DNA of 64,000 nucleotides from Saccharothrix espanaensis DSM 44229. GTDB taxonomy: Bacteria > Actinomycetota > Actinomycetes > Mycobacteriales > Pseudonocardiaceae. Under the pieces are notes generated by a model, which had not been told where the DNA came from, did no database searches, and saw only the letters and a program-made list of their open reading frames with translations. Made by a program: the position numbers and the translations under genes. The stretch spans positions 682,001 to 746,000 of the forward strand of contig NC_019673.1 of the NCBI RefSeq assembly GCF_000328705.1, written 5' to 3'. Each line of letters opens with the position of its first letter. Positions within the stretch are counted from its first letter, which is position 1. Shown in pieces: positions 53,300-62,187 of the stretch.

Positions 53300-54172
53300 A
53301 TGGAGAGCAACGCACGGGCTCGGACGCTGGGCGCGGAGCTGAGGGACCTGCGCAAGGCGAAGCGGTTGAGCATGGTCCGGCTCGGCGACCAGGTGGGTAT
53401 CGACAAGAGCACTCTCAGCCGGGTGGAGCGCGGGGAGCGCCCGGCCACCGAGACCGAGACGGCCTCGATCCTCGGCGCACTGGGTGTCGTCGGGGCGAAG
53501 CGTCGTGAACTGCTCACCCTGGCGCGCGAAGCGGCGAAGTCGAACTGGCTGGCCACGGGCCCCGGCGTGCCGCCGCAGCAGTTGAAGGCGCTGATGGAGT
53601 ACGAGCGGGTCGCCACCTTCATGATGGAGGTCAACCCGCTGCTGGTGCCCGGCCTGCTCCAGACCCCCGACTACGCGCTGACGATCATGACCGAGGGCGG
53701 GCTGTCCAACGCCGAGGCGCACGAGCGGGTCGGGTTGCGGCTCGATCGCCAGCGGGTGATCACGCGCGATGCCGACCCGGTGCCCTACCTGTCGATCATG
53801 GACGAGTTCGTGCTGCGCCGACCGGTCGGTGGGCGGGCGGTCATGGCGGGTCAGCTGCGCCACTTGGCCGCCATGGCCCGACGGGACAACGTGACCGTGC
53901 GCGTGGTGCCGAAGGAGCGCGGCTACCACCCCGGGCTCTACGGGTCCTTCGTCCTGCTGGAGTCGGCGAGGACCGCGCCGGTGGTCCATCTGGAACACCT
54001 GAGATCCAACCTCTTCCTCTACAAGTGGGAGGACGTCCGGGGTTACATTGACCTCAAGTCGACCTTGCTCGCGGCCACCGCCGGCGTCGAGGAGTCGATG
54101 GATCTCATCGAGCAGTGCGCCGAGGACATGGAAGGCCGTCGAAGTGGGCACCTGGCGGAAGTCGAGCCGTAG
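53300..54172 (+). CDS. XRE-family regulator with DUF5753 domain (module 2)
   Basis: A 290-residue regulator. Helix-turn-helix: LGAELRDLRKAKRLSMVRLGDQVGIDKSTLSRVERGERPA (residues ~10-49). DUF5753 domain: EVNPLLVPGLLQTPDYALTIM, then RVVPKERGYHPGLYGSFVLLES. ATG 53300 is clear. It overlaps the DUF397 gene by 29 nt. It is a paralogue of module 1 but not its close copy. Likely autoregulated through the upstream palindromes. Confidence 0.92.
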   Translation: MESNARARTLGAELRDLRKAKRLSMVRLGDQVGIDKSTLSRVERGERPATETETASILGALGVVGAKRRELLTLAREAAKSNWLATGPGVPPQQLKALMEYERVATFMMEVNPLLVPGLLQTPDYALTIMTEGGLSNAEAHERVGLRLDRQRVITRDADPVPYLSIMDEFVLRRPVGGRAVMAGQLRHLAAMARRDNVTVRVVPKERGYHPGLYGSFVLLESARTAPVVHLEHLRSNLFLYKWEDVRGYIDLKSTLLAATAGVEESMDLIEQCAEDMEGRRSGHLAEVEP

Positions 54173-54314
54173 CAACACCGAGACCGCCTGCGTCGAGGTG
54201 GCGAGGCTCGTGGGCGTGATGGCGGTGCGGGACTCCAAGAACCCCGGGGGGCCGGTGCTTCGGTTCCCGATGGTTTCCGGCGGGAGTTTCCTCGACCGGC
54301 TCAAGAAAGCTTGA
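54144..54314 (+). CDS. DUF397 small protein (module 2)
   Basis: A 56-residue DUF397 protein: TWRKSSRSNTETACVEVARL, then VRDSKNPGGPVLRFPM. GTG 54144 gives the normal family start. It overlaps the XRE gene by 29 nt, implying coupled translation. The tail RLKKA is slightly extended. Confidence 0.88.
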   Translation: MGTWRKSSRSNTETACVEVARLVGVMAVRDSKNPGGPVLRFPMVSGGSFLDRLKKA

Positions 54315-54350
54315 GGCCGGCTGTCGGGGTGTCGCGCTAACGTCGATCAC

Positions 54351-57300
54351 GTGACCGACGCCTACCTCCGCTACCCCCACCTGCACGGCGACCTGGTGAC
54401 CTTCGTGGCCGAGGACGACGTGTGGCTGGCTCCGCTCGCCGGCGGCCGGGCCTGGCGGGTGTCCGCCGACCGCGCTCCCGCGTCCACGCCGCGCTTCGAC
54501 CGGTCCGGCACGCTGCTGGCCTGGGCCAGCCGGCGTGACGGCGCGCCCGAAGTGCACGTCGCCCCCGTCGCCGGCGGCGAGGCGACCCGCTTGACCCACT
54601 GGGGCAACGCGACCACCGGCGTCCGGGACTGGACGCCCGACGGCGAGGTCGTGGCCGTCACCGCCGCGGGGGAGGCGACCCGCGTCCGGCGCTGGGCGCA
54701 CGCCGTCCCCACCGACGGCGGTCCGCCGCGCCGGCTGCCCTACGGCTGGGTCGGCGACGTCGCGCACGGCCCGGCGCACGAGGTCGTCGTCACCTCGATG
54801 TACGGCAAGGACCCCGCCTACTGGAAGCACTACCGGGGCGGCTCGGCCGGGCGGCTCTGGGTCGACGCGACCGGTGACCGCGAGTTCACCCGGATCCTGC
54901 CCGAGCTGACCTCCTCGCTGCACTCGCCGATGTGGATCGGCGCCGCCGCCGACGGGGGTCGGATCGCGTTCCTGTCCGACCACGACGGCGTGGGGAGCGT
55001 CTACTCCTGCCTGCCCGACGGCTCCGACCTGCGCCGGCACACCGAGCAGGAGTTCTTCGCCCGCGCCGCCACCACCGACGGCTCGCGGATCGTCTACCAG
55101 CACGCCGGCGACCTCTGGGTGCTCGACTCGCTGGAGGCCGAGCCGCGCAGGCTCGACGTCGTGCTGGGCGGCCCGCGCACGGCGACCCGGCCCCGGCCGG
55201 TCTCCTCCCGCCCGGACGACTTCCACCCCGACCGGACCGGGCGGGCCAGCGTGGTCGAGGTGCGCGGCACCGTGCACTGGGTGACCCACCGGGACGGGCC
55301 CGCCCGGTCCCTCGCCGAGACGCCCGGCGTGCGGGCCCGGCTGCCGCGCGTGGTGGGCGACGGCGTGGTCTGGGTGACCGACGCCGAGGGCGAGGAGGGC
55401 CTGGAGTTCGCGCCCGCCGGCGGGGTGGAGGCGGGCAACGCGCCGCGCCGGGTCGCGGTCGGCAAGCTCGGCCGGGTGCTCGAACTGGCCGTCGCGCCGG
55501 ACGGCCGGCGGCTGGCCGCGGCCACCCACGACGGCCGGCTGCTGCTGGTCGAGGTGGAGTCCGGCGAGGTGCGCGAGGTGCTCCGGGAGGCCAACCCGCA
55601 CGTCTCGGACCTGGCGTTCTCGCCCGACTCGAACTGGCTCGCGTGGTCGCACCCGGGTCCGGGTCCGCTGCGGCACATCAGGATGACCAACACCACCGAC
55701 CTGTCGCTGGTGGACGTGACGCCGCTGCGCTTCGCCGACTACTCGCCGACGTTCAGCGAGGACGGCCGCTACCTGGCGTTCCTGTCGCTGCGCACGTTCG
55801 ACCCGGTGTACGACGCGCACGTGTTCGACCTGTCGTTCCCGACCGGCTGCCGGCCGTTCCTGCTGCCGCTCGCGGCGACCACGCCGTCCCCGTTCGACCC
55901 GCTGCGGCTGGGCCGCTCGGTGGGCGACGACGACAAGGACAAGGAGAAGGACAAGGACGACGAGAACCCGATCACCGTCGTCGACCTCGACGGCCTGGCC
56001 GACCGGGTGGTGCCGGTTCCGGTGGCGGCCGCGGGCTACTCGGGGCTGACCGCCGCGAAGGGCGGGCTGCTGTGGCTGCGCAGCCCGTTGCGCGGGGTGC
56101 TCGGCGACAACCTGGCGACCCCGTCGGCACGGCCGCCGCGCGCGGTGCTGGAGCGCTTCGACCTCGCCAAGGTCCGGGTGGAGGTGCTGGTCGACGGGGT
56201 CGACGCCTACGAGGTGACCGGCGACGGCCAGCGGATCGTCCTGCAGGACGGCGGTGACCTGCGGGTCGTGCCCGCCGATCGGAAGGTCGACGCCGAGGAC
56301 TCGGACTCGGTCGACGTGGACCTCTCGCGGATCCGGGTCGTGGTGGACCGGGCCGCCGAGTGGCGGCAGGCCTACGGCGAGGCGGGCCGGCTGATGCGGG
56401 ACCTGTTCTGGCGCGCGGACATGGGCGGCGTGGACTGGCCGGGCGTGCTGGACCGCTACCGGCCGCTGGTCGACCGGCTGGGCGCGTACTCCGACCTGGT
56501 CGACCTGCTGTGGGAGGTGCAGGGCGAACTCGGCACGTCGCACGCCTACGTCGTGCCCGCCGGCGGCCACTCCGGCCACTCGGTGGGTCTGCTCGGCGCC
56601 GACCTGGCCCGTGACGAGTCGGGCGCGTGGCGGGTGGAGCGGGTGATCCCGGGCGAGACCTCCGACCCGGACGCGCGTTCGCCGCTGGCCGCGCCCGGTG
56701 TGGCGGTCCGCGCGGGCGACGCGATCGTGGCCGTGGACGGCCGCCCGGTCGACCCGGTGCGGGGCCCCGGGCCGCTGCTGGTGGGCACGGCGGGCAAGCC
56801 GGTGGAGCTGACCGTGCGCCCCGGTGGCGGCGGCGAGCCCCGCCGGGTCGTGGTGGTCCCGCTGGAGGACGACGAGCCGTTGCGCTACCACGCGTGGGTC
56901 GCCGACCGCCGGGCCCGGACGCACGAGCTGTCCGACGGGCGGGTGGGCTACCTGCACGTGCCGGACATGATGGGCAACGGGTGGGCGCAGCTGCACCGCG
57001 ACCTGCGGGTGGAGCTGGCGCGCGAGGCCGTGGTGCTCGACGTCCGGGAGAACGGCGGCGGGCACACCTCGCAGCTCGTGGTCGAGAAGCTGGCCCGCAA
57101 GATCATCGGCTGGCAGGTGGCGCGCGGGTTCTCGACCTACGAGAGCTACCCGCAGGACGCGCCGCGCGGTCCGGTGGTGGCGATCGCCGACGAGTTCGCC
57201 GGGTCCGACGGCGACATCGTGAACGTGGCGATCAAGGAGATGGGCATCGGGCCGGTGGTCGGCACCCGCACGTGGGGTGGCGTGATCGGCATCGACTTCC

Positions 57301-57536
57301 AGTTCGACCTGGTCGACGGGACGGTGGTCACCCAGCCCCGGTACGCGCTGTGGTTCGCCCAGCACGGCTGGGGCGTGGAGAACCACGGCGTGGACCCGGA
57401 CGTCGAGGTGGTGATGACGCCGCAGGACCGCGTGGCGGGCCGTGACCCGCAGTTGGAGACCGCCGTGCGGATGGCGTTGGAGTCCCTGGCGGAGCGCACG
57501 GCGTTCACCCCGCCGCTGATTCCGCCGCTGCGCTGA
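54351..57536 (+). CDS. tri: tricorn protease
   Basis: A 1061-residue cytosolic giant protease that trims proteasome-generated peptides. Residues 1-~650 are beta-propellers (repeated strands such as AEDDVWLAPLAGG and VSDLAFSPDSNWLAWS), then a PDZ-like domain (VERVIPGETSDPDARSPL, VRAGDAIVAVDGRPV) and an S41-type catalytic core. The catalytic residues are visible: Ser-His in GTSHAYV, nucleophile in FAGSDGDI, Glu in VENHGVDPD. An acidic/Lys linker (DDDKDKEKDKDDE) divides the propellers. GTG 54351 follows the DUF397 gene by 36 nt. Confidence 0.94.
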   Translation: MTDAYLRYPHLHGDLVTFVAEDDVWLAPLAGGRAWRVSADRAPASTPRFDRSGTLLAWASRRDGAPEVHVAPVAGGEATRLTHWGNATTGVRDWTPDGEVVAVTAAGEATRVRRWAHAVPTDGGPPRRLPYGWVGDVAHGPAHEVVVTSMYGKDPAYWKHYRGGSAGRLWVDATGDREFTRILPELTSSLHSPMWIGAAADGGRIAFLSDHDGVGSVYSCLPDGSDLRRHTEQEFFARAATTDGSRIVYQHAGDLWVLDSLEAEPRRLDVVLGGPRTATRPRPVSSRPDDFHPDRTGRASVVEVRGTVHWVTHRDGPARSLAETPGVRARLPRVVGDGVVWVTDAEGEEGLEFAPAGGVEAGNAPRRVAVGKLGRVLELAVAPDGRRLAAATHDGRLLLVEVESGEVREVLREANPHVSDLAFSPDSNWLAWSHPGPGPLRHIRMTNTTDLSLVDVTPLRFADYSPTFSEDGRYLAFLSLRTFDPVYDAHVFDLSFPTGCRPFLLPLAATTPSPFDPLRLGRSVGDDDKDKEKDKDDENPITVVDLDGLADRVVPVPVAAAGYSGLTAAKGGLLWLRSPLRGVLGDNLATPSARPPRAVLERFDLAKVRVEVLVDGVDAYEVTGDGQRIVLQDGGDLRVVPADRKVDAEDSDSVDVDLSRIRVVVDRAAEWRQAYGEAGRLMRDLFWRADMGGVDWPGVLDRYRPLVDRLGAYSDLVDLLWEVQGELGTSHAYVVPAGGHSGHSVGLLGADLARDESGAWRVERVIPGETSDPDARSPLAAPGVAVRAGDAIVAVDGRPVDPVRGPGPLLVGTAGKPVELTVRPGGGGEPRRVVVVPLEDDEPLRYHAWVADRRARTHELSDGRVGYLHVPDMMGNGWAQLHRDLRVELAREAVVLDVRENGGGHTSQLVVEKLARKIIGWQVARGFSTYESYPQDAPRGPVVAIADEFAGSDGDIVNVAIKEMGIGPVVGTRTWGGVIGIDFQFDLVDGTVVTQPRYALWFAQHGWGVENHGVDPDVEVVMTPQDRVAGRDPQLETAVRMALESLAERTAFTPPLIPPLR

Positions 57537-57581
57537 GCGATTTCACCTGACCGTGTAGTGCGGCGGTGGTTGCGGCCGACG

Positions 57582-57625
57582 CCCCCGAACCGACCAATGA
57601 GTACCACGCAAGATCGGTTCGGGGG
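57582..57625. repeat. 12-bp inverted repeat after the tricorn gene
   Basis: CCCCCGAACCGA (57582-57593) pairs perfectly with TCGGTTCGGGGG (57614-57625) across a 20-nt loop. The loop contains an in-frame ATG (57597). It may terminate the tricorn transcript (no T-run) or act on the next gene. Confidence 0.75.
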
Positions 57626-57629
57626 TTCG

Positions 57630-58223
57630 GTGAGTCATCGCGAGGTGCCAAGCAGTGGGCGCGGGTGTTTCTCCGCTGTGCTCGTGCTGCCCGTCGTGGC
57701 GCTGGGTGGCGCGCTGGCCCTGGTGCTGACCTTCGGCCGGCCGCCGGACGGGGCCGCGCCGCCGCCGCAGCACCAGGGGCGCGTGGAGGTGACCGCCCGC
57801 CCGACCCTGGTCAGCGTCCGGACCAGCCCCGCCGCGCCGGTGCCGCCGGTGAGCCCGCCGAGCACGCCCCGGGAAGTCCACAAAGGACAGACTGCCGAGT
57901 TCTGGCCGGTGCGGGACCGGCCTTGGCCGGGCGAGGTGCCGCCGGCACCCCCGGAACCGGTGCCGACCCGGCCCCGACCGGTCGACCAGCCCACCTCGGA
58001 GCCGTCGCGGCCGTCGTCCGCGTCGAGTGCGCGGCCGACCACCACGACGCCTCCGCCGGCGACGACGGAGCCCCTCAACCCGTCGTTGCCCACGGCGACC
58101 AACTCGACTCCGCCGGCCACCGCCTCCATGACCTGGTCGACCTCGGCGGCCCCCGCGCCGACGACCACGCCTTCGACGGGCGGCGGTCCGCCGGTGGCCG
58201 GGCCGGCCGCACGGGTGCGGTGA
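57630..58223 (+). CDS. proline-rich exported or membrane-anchored protein
   Basis: A 197-residue protein of no recognised family. After a short N-terminus comes one hydrophobic segment (FSAVLVLPVVALGGALALVLTFG), then a Pro/Ser/Thr-rich extracytoplasmic tail with runs such as PTTTTPPPATTEP, a wall-spanning or O-mannosylated type. The start is uncertain: GTG 57630 has GGGGG ahead; ATG 57597 lies inside a hairpin loop. The O-glycosylation suggestion is inference from composition and the presence of pmt in the window. Confidence 0.65.
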   Translation: MSHREVPSSGRGCFSAVLVLPVVALGGALALVLTFGRPPDGAAPPPQHQGRVEVTARPTLVSVRTSPAAPVPPVSPPSTPREVHKGQTAEFWPVRDRPWPGEVPPAPPEPVPTRPRPVDQPTSEPSRPSSASSARPTTTTPPPATTEPLNPSLPTATNSTPPATASMTWSTSAAPAPTTTPSTGGGPPVAGPAARVR

Positions 58224-58238
58224 CCCGTCCGGCGGTGG

Positions 58239-58847
58239 TTACGCCGGCAGGGGCTCGTCGGCGAGGTAGGGCGGGGCCGGGTCGTACTGGATCGCCCGGC
58301 GCACGGCGCGGGCGTGGTCGCGGCCGTGCAGCCGGCCGACCAGCCACAGCGCGCTGTCGATCCCGGCGGACACGCCCTGACTGGTGACCAGGTCGCCGTC
58401 CACCACGTACCGGGCGTCGGGGACGACGGTCGTCCCGCCGAGCGCCGCCAGCTCGTCCACGAAGCTCCGGTGCGTGGTCACCCGCCGGCCGCGGGCCGGG
58501 CCGGCGGCGTGCAGCAGGAACGTCCCGGTGCACACGGCGACGGTCCACGCGGCGCGGGCCGAGGTCTTCGCGATCCACTCGGTGACGACCGGGTTGTGCG
58601 GCTCGGTCTGCCGGGCGCCGATCCCGCCGGGGACCAGCAGGACGTCCAGCGGCGGGTGGTCGTCCAGCGGGTGGTCCGGCAGCACCCGCATGCCCTTGGC
58701 GCAGCGGACCGGGCCGGCGTTCTCGGCCAGCAGGACCGCCGTGTCGGCGTTGTCGCGCAACGAGGACGAGGCGGTGAACACCTCCCACGGTCCGACGAAG
58801 TCGAGTTCTTCGGCGTTGTCGAAGATCAGCAGGCCGTAGGTGGTCAT
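58239..58847 (-). CDS. DJ-1/PfpI-family protein
   Basis: A 202-residue DJ-1/PfpI protein. VLLVPGGIGARQTE, then the nucleophile elbow AVCTGTFLLHAAGP and TTHRSFVDELAALGG are characteristic. The Cys in VCTG is the likely reactive residue; members act as isonitrile hydratase-like, glyoxalase or amidase enzymes. ATG 58847 overlaps the stop of the GlxA-type regulator (ATGA), so they are coupled and the regulator probably controls it. Confidence 0.88.
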   Translation of the reverse strand: MTTYGLLIFDNAEELDFVGPWEVFTASSSLRDNADTAVLLAENAGPVRCAKGMRVLPDHPLDDHPPLDVLLVPGGIGARQTEPHNPVVTEWIAKTSARAAWTVAVCTGTFLLHAAGPARGRRVTTHRSFVDELAALGGTTVVPDARYVVDGDLVTSQGVSAGIDSALWLVGRLHGRDHARAVRRAIQYDPAPPYLADEPLPA

Positions 58848-59821
58848 GAGTCCTCCTCGATGACGGACGAGCGGAACCGCTCGCGGTAGTCCGAGGGCGC
58901 GATGCCCAGGTTGCGGTGGAACGCCCGGCGCATGGTCTCGGCGGTGCCGAAACCGCAGCGGTGAGCGACCGCGTCGAGCGGGTCGCCGCTCTCCGCGAGC
59001 GCGCGCTGCGCGGCCTCCAGGTGCACCCGCTCCACGTAGGTCGCGGGCGGGGTGCCGAGTTCGGCGGTGAACCGGCGTTGCAGGTGGCGGGGGCTCAGCC
59101 GGGCGTGCCGGGCCAGGTCGTCCAGCGCGTGCCGGGCACCTGGGTTCGCGTGGATCGCGGCCACCGCCGCGCGCACCGGGTCGGTGGCGGGCGGCTTCGC
59201 GCTCAGGGCGACGCTGAACTGGGCCTGGTTGCCCGGCCGGCGCAGGAACAGCACCAGTTGGCGGGCCACCTCGTGCGCGACGTCGCGACCGTGGTCGTCC
59301 TCGACCAGCGCCAGCGCGAGGTCCATGCCGGCGGTGACGCCCGCCGACGTCCACACCCGGCCGTCCCGGATGAAGATCGGGTCCGCGTCGACCCGCACCG
59401 CCGGGTACCGCTGGGCCAGCTCCCGCGCGCGGCCCCAGTGCGTGGTGGCGCGGCGGCCGTCCAGCAGACCGATCTCGGCCAGCAGGAACGCGCCGCTGCA
59501 CACCGACGCGACGCGCCGGGCGTGCGCCGCGGCGGCGGTGAGCCACCCGGTCAGCGCGGTGTCGCCGATCGCCTGGTCGACGCCCCGCCCGCCGGCCACG
59601 ACGATCGTGTCGACCTCGTGCGGCGGCACGTCGGCGACGCCGTGCGAGGCGTGCACCGACAAGCCGCTGCGCGACTGGACGGGACCGGCCCGGGTGGCGA
59701 GCACGACCACGTCGTAGCCGTGGGCCTGCCGGTCCGCCTGCTGGAAGACCTCGTACGGGCCGACCAGGTCGAGCGACTGGAAGCCCTCGAAGATCACGAA
59801 CCCGACGCGTCGTCGTTGCAC
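58844..59821 (-). CDS. GlxA-type AraC-family regulator
   Basis: A 325-residue regulator with an N-terminal DJ-1/PfpI-like domain (VVAGGRGVDQA; ASVCSGAFLLAEIGLLDGRRATTHW) and a C-terminal AraC helix-turn-helix pair (LDDLARHARLSPRHLQRRF; LDAVAHRCGFGTAETMRRAFHRNLGIAPSDYR). Its N-terminal domain resembles the product of the downstream gene it overlaps, so ligand sensing and catalysis are probably matched. GTG 59821. Confidence 0.92.
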   Translation of the reverse strand: MQRRRVGFVIFEGFQSLDLVGPYEVFQQADRQAHGYDVVVLATRAGPVQSRSGLSVHASHGVADVPPHEVDTIVVAGGRGVDQAIGDTALTGWLTAAAAHARRVASVCSGAFLLAEIGLLDGRRATTHWGRARELAQRYPAVRVDADPIFIRDGRVWTSAGVTAGMDLALALVEDDHGRDVAHEVARQLVLFLRRPGNQAQFSVALSAKPPATDPVRAAVAAIHANPGARHALDDLARHARLSPRHLQRRFTAELGTPPATYVERVHLEAAQRALAESGDPLDAVAHRCGFGTAETMRRAFHRNLGIAPSDYRERFRSSVIEEDS

Positions 59822-60137
59822 ACCTCAAGGGTTGGACGGGCGCGGGGGCGGCGTCAACGACGTGCACCCCACCGATCGCGCCATCGCAGGTGAGCACGGT
59901 GTCGCCGCAGTGCACGCCCTCGCGCAACCCGATGAGCCCGCTGCCCACCATCACGGCTTGTCCACCATCACGAGGGATTTCGTCACGCGGAGTCAACTCG
60001 GGTTCGGCGAACCCAGGCAAGCCCGGCTGGGCGCCCAGCCGCGGATACGTCACGTGACCTGCGGATCAGGGCTCAACGGTCGTTCACCGCGGATTGTTCC
60101 GGTCGGAAACGCGCGGCGAGCACGTAGCCTGGGTGCC
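59822..60137. other. intergenic region between the GlxA-type gene and transglycosylase gene
   Basis: About 316 nt. The minus strand from ~60053 stays open with GC-rich third positions (VGSGLIGLREGVHCGDT is a suggestive stretch), but the frame has no stop of its own before running far into the GlxA-type gene, so I do not call it. TAGCCT at 60125-60130 may be the -10 of the next gene. Confidence 0.45.
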
Positions 60138-60977
60138 GTGGTCGTCCCGCCGCCAGAGAAAACGACACCGCCCCCGCCACACCGGGGGCGCGTCGGCAAC
60201 CTCGTCGGTCGCCTCGCCCTGGTCGCGCTCCTGCTCGCCGTCGTGGCCGGCGGGGCGTGGGGGCTCAGCGTCTTCAACCGCCGCGAGGTGCAGGCGACGG
60301 ACCCGCCGTTCCCGGTCCCGTTCCAGGAGGTCGAGCCCGGCTCCGCGGCGCCCGACTCGGCCGGCCAGGTGCCGCCGCAGGCGTCCGTGACCGGGGAGAC
60401 CGCCGCCGCCGAGCCGCTCACCGCGTGGGCGGTGGGGCTGTCGGCCAAGATCGACGTGCCGGCGCGGGCGTTGCGCGCCTACGCCATCGCGGACCTGATC
60501 ATGCGCTCCGACCAGCCCTCGTGCCGCATCTCGTGGGCGACGCTGGCGGGCATCGGCCGCATCGAGTCGCACCACGGCACGATCGGCGGGCTCAAGCTCG
60601 GCGAGGACGGCCGACCGTCCAAGCCGATCATCGGCATCCCGCTGGACGGCAGTCCGGGCGTGAAGGCGATCCAGGACAGCGACGGCGGCGTGCTCGACCA
60701 GGACACGACCTGGGACCGCGCGGTCGGCCCGATGCAGTTCATCCCGACGACCTGGGCCCGGTACGCGGTCCGCGCAAACGGCGACGGCAACCCGCCCGAC
60801 CCGCAGAACATCGACGACGCGGCGCTCGCGGCGGCCCGCTACCTCTGCTCGGACGGCCGCGACCTGGCCACCGGCGACGGCTGGTGGACGGCGGTCATGG
60901 CGTACAACAACTCGGTGGAGTACGGCCAGAACGTCTACAGCGGCGCGGACGCCTACGCCCGCGCCAGCCAGGGCTGA
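60138..60977 (+). CDS. lytic murein transglycosylase, membrane-anchored
   Basis: A 279-residue peptidoglycan lyase. A Pro-rich cytosolic start is followed by one membrane helix (LVGRLALVALLLAVVAGGAWGL), a spacer, and an MltB/SLT-type catalytic domain: SWATLAGIGRIESHHGTIGG (catalytic Glu in RIESHHG), then AVGPMQFIPTTWARYA and DAALAAARYLC. It breaks glycan strands during growth. GTG 60138 is the first GTG of the Val-Val-Val-Pro-Pro start; the message may be nearly leaderless. Confidence 0.9.
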   Translation: MVVPPPEKTTPPPPHRGRVGNLVGRLALVALLLAVVAGGAWGLSVFNRREVQATDPPFPVPFQEVEPGSAAPDSAGQVPPQASVTGETAAAEPLTAWAVGLSAKIDVPARALRAYAIADLIMRSDQPSCRISWATLAGIGRIESHHGTIGGLKLGEDGRPSKPIIGIPLDGSPGVKAIQDSDGGVLDQDTTWDRAVGPMQFIPTTWARYAVRANGDGNPPDPQNIDDAALAAARYLCSDGRDLATGDGWWTAVMAYNNSVEYGQNVYSGADAYARASQG

Positions 60978-61008
60978 CCGCCGGCCGGGGTCGGCCGCCG
61001 GGCCACGG

Positions 61009-61401
61009 CTAGCCCTCGCGGCCCGGTCGGTCGCGCTCGACGGCCAGCCGGGCGCTCACCTCGCCCAGCGCCTCCTGGTACTCCGGCGTCGGGTTCATCG
61101 CCGCCGCCATCCGCAACTGGGCCAGCGCCTCGGGCAGCCGGCTCTGCCGCTGGAGCGTGCGGCCCAGCGCGAAGCGGGCGTAGTAGTCGCTCGGGTCCAT
61201 CTCCACGACCTTGCGGAACGCCTCCTCGGCGCGGTTGAGCTGCGCCGAACCCAGGTAGGCGCGGCCCGCCAGCAGGTGGACGTTCGGCTGGTCCGGCTCG
61301 GCTTCGAGCACGACTCGGAGCTCGCGCAGCGCCTCCAGCGGACGGCGTTCCGCGAGCAGCGCCTCGGCTCGGCGGAACGCCTCGAAGGTGCTGTCGGTCA
61401 T
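61009..61401 (-). CDS. TPR-repeat protein
   Basis: A 130-residue cytosolic protein of three tetratricopeptide repeats (LEALRELRVVLEAEPDQPNVHLLAGRAYLGSAQLNRAEEAF, DPSDYYARFALGRTLQRQSR), like others that serve as protein-protein scaffolds. ATG 61401. Converges with the transglycosylase gene with a 31-nt gap. Partner unknown. Confidence 0.88.
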   Translation of the reverse strand: MTDSTFEAFRRAEALLAERRPLEALRELRVVLEAEPDQPNVHLLAGRAYLGSAQLNRAEEAFRKVVEMDPSDYYARFALGRTLQRQSRLPEALAQLRMAAAMNPTPEYQEALGEVSARLAVERDRPGREG

Positions 61402-61465
61402 GGTCCGATCAACGCTACCTGCGCACCCGGCCGTTGTTCAGCAGCCGACCGGATGACGGGACCGC

Positions 61466-62173
61466 TCACCACCCGGAGATCAACCGGTCCAGCACCGGCT
61501 TGATCGACTCGGGTTGCTCCACATGGGCGTTGTGCCCGACCCCGGCCAGCACCATTCCACCCGGCTGCGCGTCGAGCAGGTCCGCCGGCGGGCACAGCGG
61601 GTCGTCCGCACCGGCGGCCAGCAGCACGGGGGCCTTCGCGGTGGCCAGCAGCCCGGCGACGTCCGGCGCGCCCACCCCGAACGCGGCCGGGTCGAGCGCC
61701 GCCCGCCAGCCCGCCTGGGTCTGCACCACGCCGTGCGCCAACGGCACGCCGGCCAGCTTCGCGGCCCACGCCGCGGCCTCCTCCGACGACGGGTAGAGCC
61801 GCGCGGGCTTGCCGGCGAGCGCGGCGGCGCGCGCCAGGTCGTCCTCCGACCAGCGCAGCTTCACCCCCACGCCCGCGACCGCCCGGACATCCACCCCGAA
61901 CCAGCCGCTGGCCAGCGTCAACGCGACCACGCCGCCCAGCGAGTGGCCGAGCACCGCGACCGGGCCCGCCGGGACGACGTTCGCCACGGCCGCCGCGAAC
62001 GAGCCGAAGGAGTACCGGTCCAGCGCGGCCGACCGACCGTGCCCCGGCAGGTCGACCGCCAGCCACGACCCGGGCCACAGGTCCGCCACGCCCCGCCACA
62101 CCTCGCCGGTCGCGCCCAGGCCGTGCAGCAGGACCAGGAGCGGCCCGTCGCCGCCGCGCTCCACGTGAACCAC
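61466..62173 (-). CDS. alpha/beta hydrolase
   Basis: A 235-residue soluble hydrolase. Oxyanion region LLHGLGATGEVW, nucleophile elbow AVLGHSLGGVVA, acid in GADDPLCPP and His in GVGHNAHVEQP complete a triad. The family includes esterases and haloalkane- or lactone-type enzymes; substrate unknown. GTG 62173 has AGGAGG 9 nt upstream. Divergent from the P450 gene by 14 nt. Confidence 0.9.
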   Translation of the reverse strand: MVHVERGGDGPLLVLLHGLGATGEVWRGVADLWPGSWLAVDLPGHGRSAALDRYSFGSFAAAVANVVPAGPVAVLGHSLGGVVALTLASGWFGVDVRAVAGVGVKLRWSEDDLARAAALAGKPARLYPSSEEAAAWAAKLAGVPLAHGVVQTQAGWRAALDPAAFGVGAPDVAGLLATAKAPVLLAAGADDPLCPPADLLDAQPGGMVLAGVGHNAHVEQPESIKPVLDRLISGW

Positions 62174-62187
62174 GCCAGAATCCTCCT

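Noticed and set aside
59822..60053. minus-strand gene in the gap before the transglycosylase
   Set aside because: Codon bias is suggestive, but the frame runs on without a stop into the GlxA-type gene and matches no family.
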